Shown: one piece after another, positions 30,846-41,699 of the stretch
Layout of the letters: each line of letters begins with the position of its first letter
Position numbering within the stretch: the first letter of the stretch is position 1
From: Bremia lactucae
Taxonomy: Eukaryota; Oomycota; Peronosporomycetes; Peronosporales; Peronosporaceae
DNA length: 64,000 nt
NCBI RefSeq assembly: GCF_004359215.1
Contig: NW_027152016.1
Location: forward strand, 299,446 to 363,445
Direction of reading: 5' to 3'
The notes under the pieces: generated by a model
Told to the model about the DNA's origin: nothing
The model's database searches: none
What the model saw: only the letters and a program-made list of their open reading frames with translations
Position numbers and translations under genes: made by a program

Positions 30846-31050
30846 GTCCTTCCCATCCCCAAGTATTGTATGAGCGAACATCGGATTTTGAGCTCCAGAA
30901 TTGCTTCTGGAGCACGCGAACTTCCCCCATCTCACTGGTGTTGAGTGAGAGCCCTCGGTTGCCTCGCGAAGATATTGGGATAGGTTGTTATCGTGCAGCC
31001 GATGACATCCGCGACCCCTCGACGCACAACACATTGCCATACATAAGTTC

Positions 31051-31830
31051 ATGGCTCGCGAGCTCTCCGAATCCAATCGCCGAGCTTTAACTCCATCGCG
31101 AGCTTCACGGAACGATTTCGTGAAGATGGAAACCTCCTTCTACACCGGAGTACGTAAAGAACGATTGTCGTGCAATCGACAGTTCCGAGAAGTCGACAGT
31201 TCCGAGAAATCGACATCGCCATCGAATCGATGCTCCTCAAGACGCCCCAGTGAAGAAACTTCTTCCTCCTTTCCCGTCTCACAGGGAAAGCCAACGATAT
31301 TGTTATTAGTAAACGTCGTGAGCTACCACGCGTTCCCCACCCTGGATGCTTTCCAGGATGACCTTCGTCTTGCCTTCAAGCCACCGTAAGAGGAGATAAT
31401 GGTGCGCTCAGAGTCCCTGTGCATCCGGCAGGATAAATTGGCGATGCGAGACTACGTGCAGATGGCTTGCCATCTGGCATCTTGTACCACAACAGATCCC
31501 ATAGACATGTACACATGCTTATGAACGGCATGCGTGAGGGGAAGATGCGCTTATCTCTTGAGCGTGCAAAGCCTGCCCCATTGGATGAGGCCTTTGCCAC
31601 TAAGCTTTGAGAGGACTTTAAGGTCACCGAGGCTTATACCAAGCCTTTGGTTGTCACCGTTGCCCGGTCCTCTGATCCATAACAAATCAAGATCGACGCG
31701 ATTGAGTCGTTAGGAGAGCGACAACGTGCGACTACCTATTAGGGTGACACTCGCATCGGGTGTCAAATGGTTTGCTATCGCTGTAGGAAGCCAAGTATCG
31801 CGCGGCTGAATGACGCGCACCAGCGCCGAT
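31051..31830 (+). pseudogene. gag: E5 Gag
   Basis: The first frame (31051-31389) begins MARELSESNRRALTPSRASR and reaches 'AFPTLDAFQDDLRLAFKPP', a typical Gypsy capsid motif. After a stop it continues 'VRSESLCIRQDKLAMRDYVQ' and 'MACHLASCTTTDPIDMYT' (to about 31510), and 'LERAKPAPLDEAFATKL' near 31560-31610. A decayed zinc knuckle 'CYRCRKPSIA' lies near 31770; only its first two Cys remain. Several stops. Confidence 0.75.
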
Positions 31831-32042
31831 GTCGGCGTATGTATAGGGTGCTTGTATTGAAGGCTCAACTCTGGCTGCACGTCCAAGAAACGTTCGGAAC
31901 CAGGTGGTGACGGGCGCCTTACTTGTTGGAACGGAGGTCATGGTCCCCCGGTGGTTCCCCGACCTTCCAACCCCACGTGCTGTGTGTACGGTCAAATGAC
32001 ACCAGTAGAATTGGTGATTCAGTCTGATTACTGTCAATTTGC

Positions 32043-32348
32043 TTGTCACCGGTGTGGCGACCTCAACGAACGCTCCTAAACTCAGAAGCGACGAGCAATT
32101 CTTTCGCGAAACTTGTTTATCGATGCTGCCCCCCAGCGTTCCGGTCCGCGAGGGGCCACGACATGTCATCGTCAAGTTGGCAGACAGAAAAACTACATCG
32201 TGTATCGCGATTTGAAGTGTCATTGCCGTATCCGTTTGACGGTATTCGCAGTAATGATGATTTCATAATTATCGCGATGAACAATGCATTCGATTGCAAT
32301 TTGGGCATGTCTTGGTTCGCTTATTATAAGCCTCAGATCGAATGGTAA
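32043..32348 (+). pseudogene. pol: E5 aspartic protease; catalytic Asp replaced
   Basis: The motif DSGAT reads NSEAT here (aac tca gaa gcg acg), so the catalytic Asp is Asn. The later blocks are clear: 'VSRFEVSLPYPFDGIRSNDD', 'FIIIAMNNAFDCNLGMSWFA' and 'YYKPQIEW', the LGMPWL-like end of Gypsy proteases. Confidence 0.75.
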
Positions 32349-32565
32349 GCAAGATCAGTATTACATCGACGCAAGCTTGACGTCAGTGAAGTGTTTTACT
32401 CATCTGTTGGTATCTTTAAGTAACTGGCCCAACGTCACAGTCGTAGATCGTGAATCCACAACGCCTGCGGTACATAGAGCAAGCGATGGTCCTATCCGTT
32501 CTGCTCGATCTGTCCTGCTGGACACTAGTTGCAGAGAATCCTCGCTTCACAGCGAGGAGAAAAAT

Positions 32566-32807
32566 GTAAATGAACAGCGACTCCCGCGAGAGGACGACGC
32601 GGTAGAGCAGGGGTTTCCGGACGTCAATAACGCGTTTAAACAGAGGTTCCCGCATGTGCATGCAGTGGTCGATCCGAGGATCTATCATCACCCACTGTGG
32701 TCGAACGAAGGTTCCCACATGGGCAATTGTGGTCGAGCAGGGGTTCCCACTCGGGTTTTCGGCGGTCGAGCAGGGGCTCCCACATTGCGTGTTGACGGTC
32801 GATCATA
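32566..32807 (+). repeat. Tandem 32-33-bp repeats in the E5 linker
   Basis: About seven units of the form 'gtggtcgagcaggggttccc' plus a variable end, at 32566, 32599, 32632, 32665 and onwards. In frame they give 11-residue repeats such as AVEQGFPDVNN and AFKQRFPHVHA. Later units lose one base and shift frame. They lie between protease and RT. Confidence 0.75.
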
Positions 32808-33239
32808 GATTACTCTCGTCACGTGCTCGCGGCATCTCTGATGAGAAAATTTACTTCCTTGAGGGGGGAGGGGTGAGAGTTCATCACCTGGCGGCGGTAT
32901 GCCAGCTTCGAGTATCGACTTGAAGCACGACGGGGACTTAAGTATCGAAAATTCAGCGTTGAAATGTGTTCACGCTATCATTTACGCGGAAGGGAGTCCA
33001 CAAAGATGCCAATACATTGAAGTCGCGAGTTCCCTCGTGACGCGTCCTCGATTACACGCCTTTCAGGACTGTCTTGGAGGGGGGAGCATTTCCTACGTGA
33101 CCTTAAGGCACTGTGGAACAAGTATGTTTGGTCACCAACGAATTGGTTACCGCGACATACGAAGAGCAAAGGATGCGACCTCGATGCGCTGAGCCAAACT
33201 CAGCGCGTGAAGAACGCTTTGCGCCACAGTTAGGGAGAC

Positions 33240-34200
33240 ATTGCGAGAGTATGTAACCTAATCTACGATACTGCTCGTGAGTATGCAGATGTATTCCCGG
33301 ACACGATTCAGGCTTACCCGAAAGATGGTGAACAATGCCTGAGTAGGGTGAAGCCAAAGAAAACTCTGGTGGAAGCTCGTAGCGATTCTGACGTGCAAAT
33401 CGATCGTCAAACTTGGGTATAGGGGCGAAAGACTAATTGAACCATCTAGTAGCTTTTTTTTTTCCTCAGAAATTACTCTTAGGATAGCAGCAACTTATTT
33501 ACGATAGTTTTATGAGGTAAAGCAAATGATTAGGGGATTTGAGAAAGAAATTTGCTGATGTTCGGCACCAGATTGACCTCGTGCCAGGTTCGAAGTATGT
33601 GCGTGACACGATAGTTGCCGTTGTCTTGAGATCAAGTTGAGGCTATTGACGAATTCTAGAAGGTCGCCGCAAGGCAGGTCATGTGCGCAGGACATTCGAG
33701 TCCAAGCTTCTGCGTAAAGAAAGCTACGGGAGACTGGTATGCGTTTAATAAGCCAAATGATGCCACTATCCTGCGCATACACTAATCCCCAGGAAAGACA
33801 TGGTGCTCAACTCCATGTTAGAAAGCGGCATTTTCAGTGCCATCGATCTAATTGATGACTTTATTAAACCCTGATGCGAGCAAGCGACATACCACTCATA
33901 GCGGTGAGTATCGGAGCGGTATGTATAATTGGAATGGCTGGTATGCCACAAGGGTAGAAGAAAGCACCGGCCATTTCCAATCGCATGACATCTCAAGTGT
34001 TGAGAATATTCCGGGACTTCCCTGCTTGTTACTTCGACGACATCTTTGTCCATTGTCGTACTGAGATCAAGCTTAGCGATATCTATTTCACTTTCGACAC
34101 TTAAAGAAGGTGTTTCAAGTGATGCGAGACAACAAGTTGTACACGAATATCAAGAGGCATGTCTTTTGTGCACTGGAAATCCCGGGTTTTGGTTGCTATG
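33240..34200 (+). pseudogene. pol: E5 reverse transcriptase, heavily degraded
   Basis: Pieces in order: 'REYADVFPDTIQAYPKDGEQ' (33270), a ~230-bp insertion or scramble, 'RHQIDLVPGSKYVRDT' (33560), 'LIPRKDMVLNSMLESGIFSA' then 'IDLIDDFI' (33780-33860), and 'SYFDDIFVHCRTEI'-like text with the FDD site (34030-34065). Then come 'VFQVMRDNKLYTNIKRHVF' (34110) and 'LRQWLTLANY' (34280). Each is in a different frame. Confidence 0.75.
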
Positions 34201-34399
34201 TGAGTAAGTCAGGAGTGTGAGCTGGTCCAGAGAAGTCGTCGTCAATCTGTTCTTGGCCCATGCCCAACAACCCTACGGGGTTGCGTCAGTGGCTCACCTT
34301 GGCCAATTACTAGCATAAGTATACGAAGGATTATGCCAGTTCTATAGAGCCTTTGCCGTCCTTTCTGAATAAAGACGCGACGTGGCGTGGCGTCCAGAG

Positions 34400-34931
34400 C
34401 ACCAAACGGTTCATGTAGCAAAGAAGATTCTGGGTTCAGCGCCAGTGTGGGACCTTCCGGACGGACGACTTCAAGCCATTTTACGTTGTATGCGATGCAA
34501 GTGACTTCGCAATTGGATGTGTTCTTATGCGAATTGATGATAAGAACCGTGAACAAGTCGTGAGTTTTCAGTCGCGACAGATAAAACGAGCGGAGAAGAT
34601 CAATCCATTTCAGGATATGAAGTTCTTAGCAATGCGGTACGCACTCATCAAGTTTCGTATTCATCTGCTTGGGAAATGCACCTTTACTTTGTATACCGAT
34701 CATGCATCGCTGCGCACTTCGAGGAAGACTCCGAACTTATCCCAACGCATTACACGGTGGCTGTCCTTCTTATCCGTAAGCAACTTCGTCCTGCATTACA
34801 TACAGCGCAATACCAATATCCATGCCGATGCTCTATCACGACGTCCAAAGTACGATCCTTTGACCGCGGTGAGTAGCCAGGTGACTGACGACGATAATGA
34901 TAAAGAAAATGTGCGATGTATGTATCACTGA
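34400..34931 (+). pseudogene. pol: E5 RNase H
   Basis: 'FKPFYVVCDASDFAIGCV' (frameshifted around 34480-34530) has the first Asp. The open frame 34527-34931 reads 'REQVVSFQSRQIKRAEKINP', 'MKFLAMRYALIKFRIHLLGK', 'YTDHASLRTSRKTPNLSQRI' and 'IHADALSRRPKYDP'. It is the best-preserved RNase H end in the window, and it ends at TGA 34929-34931. Confidence 0.85.
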
Positions 34932-34939
34932 ATCTAACT

Positions 34940-35460
34940 CGGGTCATCAACGGCGCACGAGCACTTTTGGCGAAGAGGTACCTCAAACTCTCAAGAGTTT
35001 TCAGAAGAGGGATGCCCAAGCTACGTCGCCAGATACTGGTATAAACCCTTCCAACGACGTCACTTTAGAAGCTTCCCCACGCGAAACTGAAGGTTCCCTC
35101 GCTCATCGAGCAACGCGGGAGGGGGCCCGAAATCTCGGTCTAAGCATTTGATGCTCTAAAGCACGAGGTGCAACTTCTTCGCGAGGGCCTTGCTCAGGTT
35201 AAGAGCTCTTTTGAGGCAGTCAAAAACCATCTCTCAACGTTGAAACGTCAACGATCTCGTTTAGAGGGCCAGCTGGACATCTGGTGAGGATGTAGCAATC
35301 TACGGTACGGCCGCCTGTCTCGGTGCAAGCGCCTTCAGGTCGACGTGGGAGGGTATTGACACGGCTTAAGCTAGCCAACGCAGAACATTATGTGTCTACG
35401 GAGCTTGCTGGGAAATTTAGCGTGTATCCCAGGCCCTTCTTGGCCCTCGACCCGAAATAA
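34940..35460 (+). pseudogene. aORF fragment with coiled coil (E6)
   Basis: 'NDVTLEASPRETEGSLAHRA' (35060-35120) runs after a shift into a strong coiled coil 'LREGLAQVKSSFEAVKNHL' and 'STLKRQRSRLEGQLDIW' (35165-35290). Then 'LKLANAEHYVSTELAGKFSV' follows (35370-35430). It lies on the plus strand next to a minus-strand integrase (35645-36570), the same convergent layout as the other aORFs. No LTR is seen at its left edge. Confidence 0.45.
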
Positions 35461-35644
35461 TCCAGTATAGCGCGGACGCAATTTGGTCTCAAAGACCGCA
35501 GAAACAAAGTTTGATGTTATTTTTTAGTGTTAAAAAAATGGATTTCCGACCGGATAGGATTAATACAACTTCTGCCTTTGGCATCAGCTTCATGTTATAA
35601 TTTGTCTTCGCTATTAGTCATTGTGTTACACTTATGTCTTGAGA

Positions 35645-36570
35645 CACTTCTTAAGTTGCGAACAACTCGCTTACTTGTTTCCGAATGGTAACAGGGATGA
35701 TATCAGCAAGCCTATCGGCTAATACTCCCCCATTAATCACGCAGTGGTTTCGTTGCCAGAACGCGAGGTGGGTGAGACCGTTTATGTAGGAGAGAGTATA
35801 GCATGTAGAGGCATGATATGCGTTATTTAACGCAAACTCCACTACCGAGAGCATTAAGCTCCAGAGTTTTGTGTCTCAGCACACACTGTGTGACGTCTTC
35901 GATGAAGCGATTGACACGTACAGTTTGACCCTCAGTCGGCGGATGGTCCGCGGTGGACATGTCCAATTGGTGCCAGGCACTCGGAAAATCGAGTTCCAGA
36001 ATTTACCCCTGAAGTGGGGGCCTTGATCAGAGACAATTGTCATAGGCAAACCGTGTTGTCGAAACACTCGATCGATGAACAGCCTTTTTGTACCCTCACC
36101 ATCAATGATATCTGGCATAGCGGCTAAGTGATGCATTTGCTCAATCGGTCAACAAAGGCCGCTATGCCGGTGTTACCGGCCGAATCTTTTGGCCGGCCGA
36201 AAACAAAATCTATGCTAATAAACTCCCAACACTTTGGGTACGGGCAGACTTGCCAGTGGTGCAGCAGCACGGTCCCGAGGATTGGTCCGTTGGCAAGATT
36301 TGCATGTGCGAACGTTTGTGCTGACCCATTTGAAAAGTTTGGGCCACCAATAAAGCTCGCTTACAAAGCGTAGATCTTTTCTTTACCGAGATGACTTGCA
36401 AGTACAGTATCCTGTGCATCATACAGGATTCGCTAATTCTTATTTTGAGAAGCTACGACGCGCAGTAAAGCAACAGGTCGTTATCGATAGAAAATCGATG
36501 TGACCTTGCACGCAAACGTGCCGACAATCGAAAACTCGAGTTAGTGATCTTTAGAGCTCGTAACAGAGCT
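35645..36570 (-). pseudogene. pol: E6 integrase core
   Basis: From 36570 down: 'VRTCKSCQRTNP'-like zinc-site Cys pair (degraded), 'CWEFISIDFVFGRPKDSAGN' (first Asp), 'MPDIIDGEGTKRLFIDRVFR', 'LPMTIVSDQGPHFRGKFWNS' (second Asp), a frameshifted 'TEGQTVRVNR' (Glu replaced by Val at the TEGQTxRVN site), and 'VEFALNNAYHASTCYTLSYI'. Bases 35461-35644 to its left hold no clear frame. Confidence 0.8.
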
Positions 36571-36589
36571 ACACACTGTTCATCCTTGG

Positions 36590-37000
36590 CGTAAGCTGAA
36601 CGGATTAATTCAGTAATAGGAGACGTTATTGTCGTTCAATGAGAGAGCTCATAATCCGGCCTGCTTGGTAACGCATCAGCCAAAGCATTCTGCTTGCCAG
36701 GCTTAGATTTCACCCCGTGACTATATTCGGCGGAAATTGAAAGTTATCTAGCCATTCTCTGTGAAAGATGGGGCTACTTTGTCGCAGTACGTAAAGACGC
36801 GTGATCTGAATATATCACAAATGGCTTGAAGCTTAGCAGATGAACTCTGAATTTAACAAGATCATAATACACTGCAAGTAACTCTTTGTCATTAAGTGGG
36901 TAGTCTTTTCCGCAGCTGTAAGCTGTCTAGACTCGAACGCACCTGCAGGTTTGCGCCAATCATCATCTGTTTGTAACAGAGCACTGCCGGAGTAAAGAGG
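36590..37000 (-). pseudogene. pol: E6 RNase H remnant
   Basis: Nucleotide similarity to 9735-10150 over its length ('gtaagctgaacggattaatt', 'aacgcatcagccaaagcatt'). 'ALADALPSRPDYE'-type text lies at 36640-36690, with many indels. Confidence 0.7.
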
Positions 37001-37029
37001 ATAGGAAGTCCGTCACGGGCGAACTTGTC

Positions 37030-37415
37030 ACGCTTGATGGAATGTCAGTGAGCTGCACGTGCAGAGAGTCTCTAAGTCGAAAACGGAAGCTGAATATACG
37101 GCAGCTCAGTGATGACTACGTAAACCCTCTGAGTTCGTGAATTGTTCGCTGAGTTGTGCGTCGAATTTAACCATTCTATGACCTTGCCAGTCGACAACTA
37201 CGCTGCAAATAAACAGCTAGGTGGCGAGGGCACATCTGCAAAAGCTTAGCACATTAACGCGTGTATCAAGTTGTGAGAAGTTGTCCGAAGCGTGAATCCT
37301 AAAGCCGAAATATTCGGAAGGAAAACGAATGCCAGCAGACTTGATGACTAAAGCAGTCGACACAACGAGATTGAACGTGTTGCGGAGCATCGTGGGACGG
37401 GCGCAAGAATAAGCA
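37030..37415 (+). pseudogene. pol: Copia RNase H end of a second copia element
   Basis: 'KTEAEYTAAQ' (37080-37110), 'VDNYAANKQLGGEGTSAKA' then stop and 'HINACIKL' (37190-37275), and 'PADLMTKAVDTTRLNVLRSI' (37330-37395), the copia Pol C-terminal motifs in order. It is a different copia from 24100-25461: the LTR and sequence differ. Confidence 0.75.
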
Positions 37416-37556
37416 GCTGGGCTTCGCTGATGCGTGGTTAAGCTGGGAACTACGGTCGGTTGAGCCACTATGTAATTGGCCGCGGGAATGGTCGACTATT
37501 CTGAGGTGCAACTGGTGAGCTGTATTGGCAGAAACAACTGTACTTTTAACACTGTC

Positions 37557-37569
37557 GGAGGAGGAGGGG
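37557..37569 (+). promoter_or_regulatory. Copia polypurine tract
   Basis: 'gagga ggaggggtg'-type purine run just before LTR start TGTCAAAAATT. Confidence 0.65.
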
Positions 37570-37771
37570 TGTCAAAAATTGGGTCTCCGACCAGGGATGA
37601 GGAGCACCGAGCAGCTGCAATTACAATCTGAAAATGGCTAGCGTAGGACAGGTTGAGCCTGATCCCAGAACCCTAAAAATCACTCTATCTCTTACGTTGT
37701 ACTTCCTATTGCTACAGAAGACAATATTTGTAACGAGACATCTTTCACTAGTACTGATAAGTACTTGGTCA
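37570..37771 (+). repeat. Copia 3' LTR, truncated
   Basis: Starts TGTCAAAAATTGGGTCTCC. It is cut near 37771 where a type D Gypsy LTR begins. No second copy is present in the window. Confidence 0.55.
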
Positions 37772-38213
37772 TATTACACTGATTACAATGCAGCTCAAAA
37801 TTTCACGTTCATAAGAGTACAGGAAATTTTCAATTAAGCTTAGGGTCTTCAGCTACCAAAGGTAATACAATGGATTTAAATTAGGAAAATGTAAAGCTGT
37901 ATCAATATATTTAGTTTCCTAAGTAACGATCTTCATCTACTATTAAACTTGTTATATTAATATCTAACTAAAAATAGCGCCTCCTTGCGCACCACACAAT
38001 CGTGTCTAGTAACAATAGGCGGGGTTGGTTTAAACCTTAATCAACCAATCAATAGAGCTAATGTCTAATTGATCGATAATACAAATTTGGTATTATTGGA
38101 AACATTTCTGTCGAAATAATAAAGAACTAATTTTGTACTTCCTTATAAAAAATTTCTTTCAGAAAAAATATTCCTTTTATTGGAATTAATACTTATGTAA
38201 CGGGAATTTCAAT
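37772..38213 (-). repeat. LTR type D copy
   Basis: Parallels 26429-26885: 'actgattacaatg', 'gcgcctccttgcgcacc', 'ccaatcaatagagctaatgt', 'cttatgtaacggga'. Terminal bases are mutated. Confidence 0.7.
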
Positions 38214-38240
38214 ACATACTGTGTCCTGAAACAAAGGACA

Positions 38241-38544
38241 TTTTAACGGGGCTAGAAAGTCCCGTCGATGCCTTATACGAAAGCCTTAAGCCTAAGGAAA
38301 AGATACGAAGTAAAGATTTATTTTTATTTAGCTTTTACCAAGTATTAAATCGTACTAATTACGACCCTGTTCCCACTTTTAGGGAACTACTTGTTTTAAG
38401 TTAATTTATCTTTGGCCCATGTTGGGTCTTCTGGCCCCCAATAATGAGTCAATAATGATTTGTTACGCGCTATCCGGGCACAGCATCTGCCTACAAGTGT
38501 GATTTTTTTTTAATTTATATAGTCCTGTAATGTGGCGCATTATA
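38241..38544 (-). repeat. LTR type C copy, reversed (E9)
   Basis: The reverse complement matches 30508-30829 ('gcgccacattacagga', 'ttgggggccagaagacccaa'). A purine-rich run (reversed 38545-38570) sits at its start, marking a 3' LTR of a minus-strand element. Confidence 0.7.
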
Positions 38545-38689
38545 CCCCACTTTTTCAGAAAAAATACTCACCAGCCGTGAGCTCACACTCCGGACTCGCT
38601 TGTAACCATGCAGGACTGCTTTCTGCTTTTCCGTGGTTTGCGCTATAGGTGTATTGAGAACGTCGCAATCGCCGCTTTGCCAAGTTTCT

Positions 38690-39323
38690 GGTGCGCCTTA
38701 GTCCGGCTTTAAAACCGGATGATCGAGGATAAAAGAAACTTTCCAGTACGGCTTGCCAATCGAGAGAGCATTGGCGCCGACTCCTCAATCGACGCATTAC
38801 GCAAAAAATATGCGGGAATGCTTGAGAATGCCAAGCCAACGACTGGTATCGCTCTTGCGGCTCACGTCCATCTCGCGACTAATGGCAACGACACCTCGCT
38901 TTAGTCGACTCAGCGAGCGCGAGCAAGCCTGGATCGGCAATTACGAGGGCAGTCTCGACTAACGGCGGACTGCAGTTATTCGTGGTGCGCCTCAATTGTG
39001 TCACCACTCTCGGCAGCGGAGTTGATCTCCGCTAAATGCCGGGCGCAGGACGACGATAAATTCGTCTGCCCATTCTATTGCGCGATACTGGTCGAGGTCC
39101 CCCTCTTGTGGCCGTGGCGATAAACGTTTACCACGACGTTTTCGCTCGAGCCATCGTTCTCATTCTCACCACCATGATACACGACACAGTTCCTTGCCGT
39201 CAAATCGCTATCGCTCACCATGAGAACATTCGCTATGTGGTCGCATTGGGGTAGATCGATACCGTGGACTCATATGCCCAAACAACGTCTGGAACGTTGC
39301 GAAGAAGCGAGAAACGCGGCTGC
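38690..39323 (+). pseudogene. aORF fragment of minus-strand element E9
   Basis: 'LPIERALAPTPQSTHYAKNM' and 'RFSRLSEREQAWIGNYEGSL' (38740-38960), then an Arg/Ser-rich stretch near 39150-39210 and 'MPKQRLERCEEARNAAADA' (39272-39330). The same protein is read on the minus strand at 40900-40330 (for example 'MPEQRLERREEATNAG'), so this is a second, inverted aORF copy. It stops at the duplication junction 39324. Confidence 0.5.
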
Positions 39324-39559
39324 TGACGCCATTATGTGTGAATTCGGCTCGACACCCTCGAGTTCCTACCCTTCTTGGCGCCTCGTGGCTCTTTTCTGGG
39401 TGGGGGTCAAGGTGAATAACAGCGATCGAGTGCAGCCCATGGTGTTATGTAGCTCCCGATTCAAGGCGAAGTCTGCTGTTTTGACTCCATGTGGCGTAAT
39501 ATCCCTGTTATCTCGATGAACTGCGAAGATACTTATTACCCGTCTTCGGGTACGCGTCT

Positions 39560-39985
39560 AGCTATCGACAACTACACGCCAATTAAGTTGGCGCGATCAC
39601 TTGATAAAATTGCTATGTCGGAGTAAATCCTCCAACGTCAAGCCATCATTCGGTTTGTACGTGATGCACTTCAGTCTGCAGTGGATAAGAGAAAGAGAAT
39701 GCAGATAAACATGGTAGAAAAACATGAGTAAGTTCCAGAAACGCGATTGTGTATTATTGTCTACAGAAGGCTTAAGGGATTCAACAGTTACCAACCTAGG
39801 CGTGAGTAAACTCGCGCCACGTTTATCGGACCATCTTGGTTTTTGAGGCGATCGGCGACGTCTTCACGCTGGATATTTCCTCATCGTTGCAACTTCACTC
39901 GACAATATACGTCTGGCGGCTAAAGAAATTATCGCCCAGCTAAGCTTCACGGGTTGATTTTGACATCAGAGTCAGAAGGCTCGTA
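39560..39985 (+). pseudogene. pol: E8 integrase C-terminal domain (copy 1)
   Basis: 'STPIKLARSLDKIAMSE', stop, 'LQRQAIIRFVRDALQSAVDK' (39570-39690), then 'FQKRDCVLLSTEGLRDSTVT' and 'LAPRFIGPSWF' (39730-39840), as in Gypsy integrase CTDs. In copy 1 the integrase core upstream is replaced by the E9 aORF; in copy 2 it is present. Confidence 0.75.
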
Positions 39986-39989
39986 GATT

Positions 39990-41330
39990 GACCTCCCTTC
40001 CTACCTTGCTAGACGCGCGAATGACATTGGAAGCGGCTGCGTTCCCGTCTGTGCATGACCGAGATTTGGCGTTTGAGGTTCCCTGCGTTCGAGCAGCTCA
40101 CGGTTTGACTGCTGAATCTCACTAGCAGTCCTTTTGTAGCACGCTCGTGAGCAGTTTCAGCATCTAGCAGAGCGTCGGCAGCCTTGTTCTCCTTCTTTAG
40201 CCTCACCAGCGCCCACTTGGACAACCAAGACGCCAGCGTTACCATCGCGAGGGCCCATAACCGCTTGTGGTCAGGTTCGATGCATCGTGGATAGTATTGC
40301 AGGTCACGAGAACCCTCTCCCCGAAGTTGCTACGTCGGCTCACGAGACGTGCGCGGTTCCAACGCGTGAAGTATCATAAATTTTGGCTTGGGTTTCTACC
40401 CGAGCAGAATAAGTGAAACCCGCATTCGTCGCTTCTTCGCGACGTTCCAAACGTTGTTCGGGCATATGAGTTAATAAAGTTGGACCACCCCAATGCGACA
40501 ACAGACGCGAATGTTCTCGTAGTTAGCAAGACGGGAAGGCGACTCAAGACATCGAAAACAGGAACTGTGTCGTGATTTACGGCGTTAATAATAATTTTCT
40601 TAGCGAGAACGAGAACGTCGTGGTGAATGTGTATCGCCACGACTACGAGAACGGGACCTCACGAGTTGCGCAGAGCAGGATGGGCGGGCAAATATGTCGC
40701 CGCTCTGCGCTGAGCATTCAGCGGAGATTGACTCCGCTGTCGAGAGTGGTGACGCCAGCGAGGCGCACCACAAAAAACTGCAGTCCGTCGTTCATATAGA
40801 CTGTGCTCGTGCTTCCCGATCCAGGCAACACGCAGCGAGGTGTCTGTGCCATTCATCGCAAGGTGGACGTCGCAAGAGTGACATCTCTCGTTGACATGGA
40901 CATAGTAGACTCAGTCCTCATTTCAAGCGTTCTCGCATACTTTTTGCGTATAGCATCAATTGAGTGATCAGCGCGATCGTCCTCTCGATTTGCAAGTCAT
41001 TGTAGAAGCTCTTTCTATCCTCGAGCATTCGATTCAAACGCCGGATAAATGCGCACCAGAAACTTTGGAAAGTGTCGTATGCATTAACTAGAGACTCTTT
41101 CCGCGGAAAGCCCCGGAAAACGCCAAAAGTAGTCCTGCATCGTTGTAAGCGATTCCGGAGTGTGAGCTCCGGACAAGTCGAACAGCTTCCAAATGATGAG
41201 TTGTTGGTTCATCACGTGGATGGTTGCTCTCCCGCTGATGGTTCTCTGGGGTGCTGTGGTATTGTGGGTCGTGCACTATGTCATCGTGGCTTCGGTCGTA
41301 AATTTAGAGTTATGACAATTGAGCACTTAC
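39990..41330 (-). pseudogene. E8 aORF (copy 1)
   Basis: Read from 41330 down: 'THHLEAVRLVRSSHSG'; 'VNAYDTFQSFWCAFIRRLNR' (compare 'VDAHNYYGVFQSWRAQDK' in the 1159-2614 copy); 'LEDRKSFYNDLQIERTIALI'; an Arg/Ser-rich stretch (40650-40560); 'MPEQRLERREEATNAG'; and a coiled coil 'RLKKENKAADALLDAETAHE' (40200-40130) plus 'EIQQSNRELLERRE'. It sits between integrase CTD and the 3' LTR. Multiple frameshifts. Confidence 0.5.
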
Positions 41331-41349
41331 GGTTAATGAGGTCTTTTTT

Positions 41350-41362
41350 AGAAGAAAAAAAA
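41350..41362 (+). promoter_or_regulatory. E8 polypurine tract (copy 1)
   Basis: 'agaagaaaaaaaa' directly before the LTR start TGTGCCACATTACAGG. Confidence 0.7.
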
Positions 41363-41619
41363 TGTGCCACATTACAGGATTATTACAAATTAAAATAAAC
41401 AATAACATTTGCAGACAGGTGCTGTGCCCGCTATTCGGGCACAGCACTACCTGGGAACAAGTGGTTCCCAGAAAAAACGGGAACACGGTCTTACTTAGTA
41501 CGATTAAAACAATTCGGAACGATCTAATTAGTTTCCAATTTTACTTGATACCAATCACTTAGGCTGAAAACTTTCTCAAGCGTTTCTTGTAAGCTGTAAG
41601 GACGTTTACCCCCGTTTCA
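41363..41619 (+). repeat. LTR type C shared by E8 and E7 (copy 1)
   Basis: A PPT lies on its left and a PBS-like 'TAGTAGCTTTAG' with gag on its right. It therefore serves as the 3' LTR of E8 and the 5' LTR of E7, a tandem arrangement. It holds the palindrome 'gtgcccgctattcgggcac'. Confidence 0.75.
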
Positions 41620-41699
41620 TAGTAGCTTTAGTATTCCTTCCAACAATCCGTTTCTCTAAGCGTGCCAGAAAATGAGCCTTAATATCATTTCTTACACCT

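Larger units (their letters stand above)
30508..34931 (+). mobile_element. E5: Ty3/Gypsy, 5' LTR to RNase H
   Basis: 5' LTR type C (30508-30829), PBS (30831), gag (31051-31830), protease (32043-32348), repeat-bearing linker (32350-33180), RT (33240-34200) and RNase H (34400-34931), all on the plus strand. Integrase, 3' end and 3' LTR are absent; sequence of another element begins at about 34940. Confidence 0.8.

Noticed and set aside
32566..32807. CRISPR-like array
   Set aside because: The 32-33-bp units repeat as whole units without unique spacers, are in frame inside a retrotransposon and the host is eukaryotic.
37217..37511. Minus-strand frames (83 and 70 codons) opposite the second copia
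   Set aside because: Shadows of the copia RNase H end, whose plus-strand motifs are recognisable.
41421..41445. Palindrome 'gtgcccgctattcgggcac' as a transcription terminator
   Set aside because: It lies inside LTR type C and recurs, partly decayed, in other type C LTRs; eukaryotic context, so a bacterial-type terminator is not meaningful.
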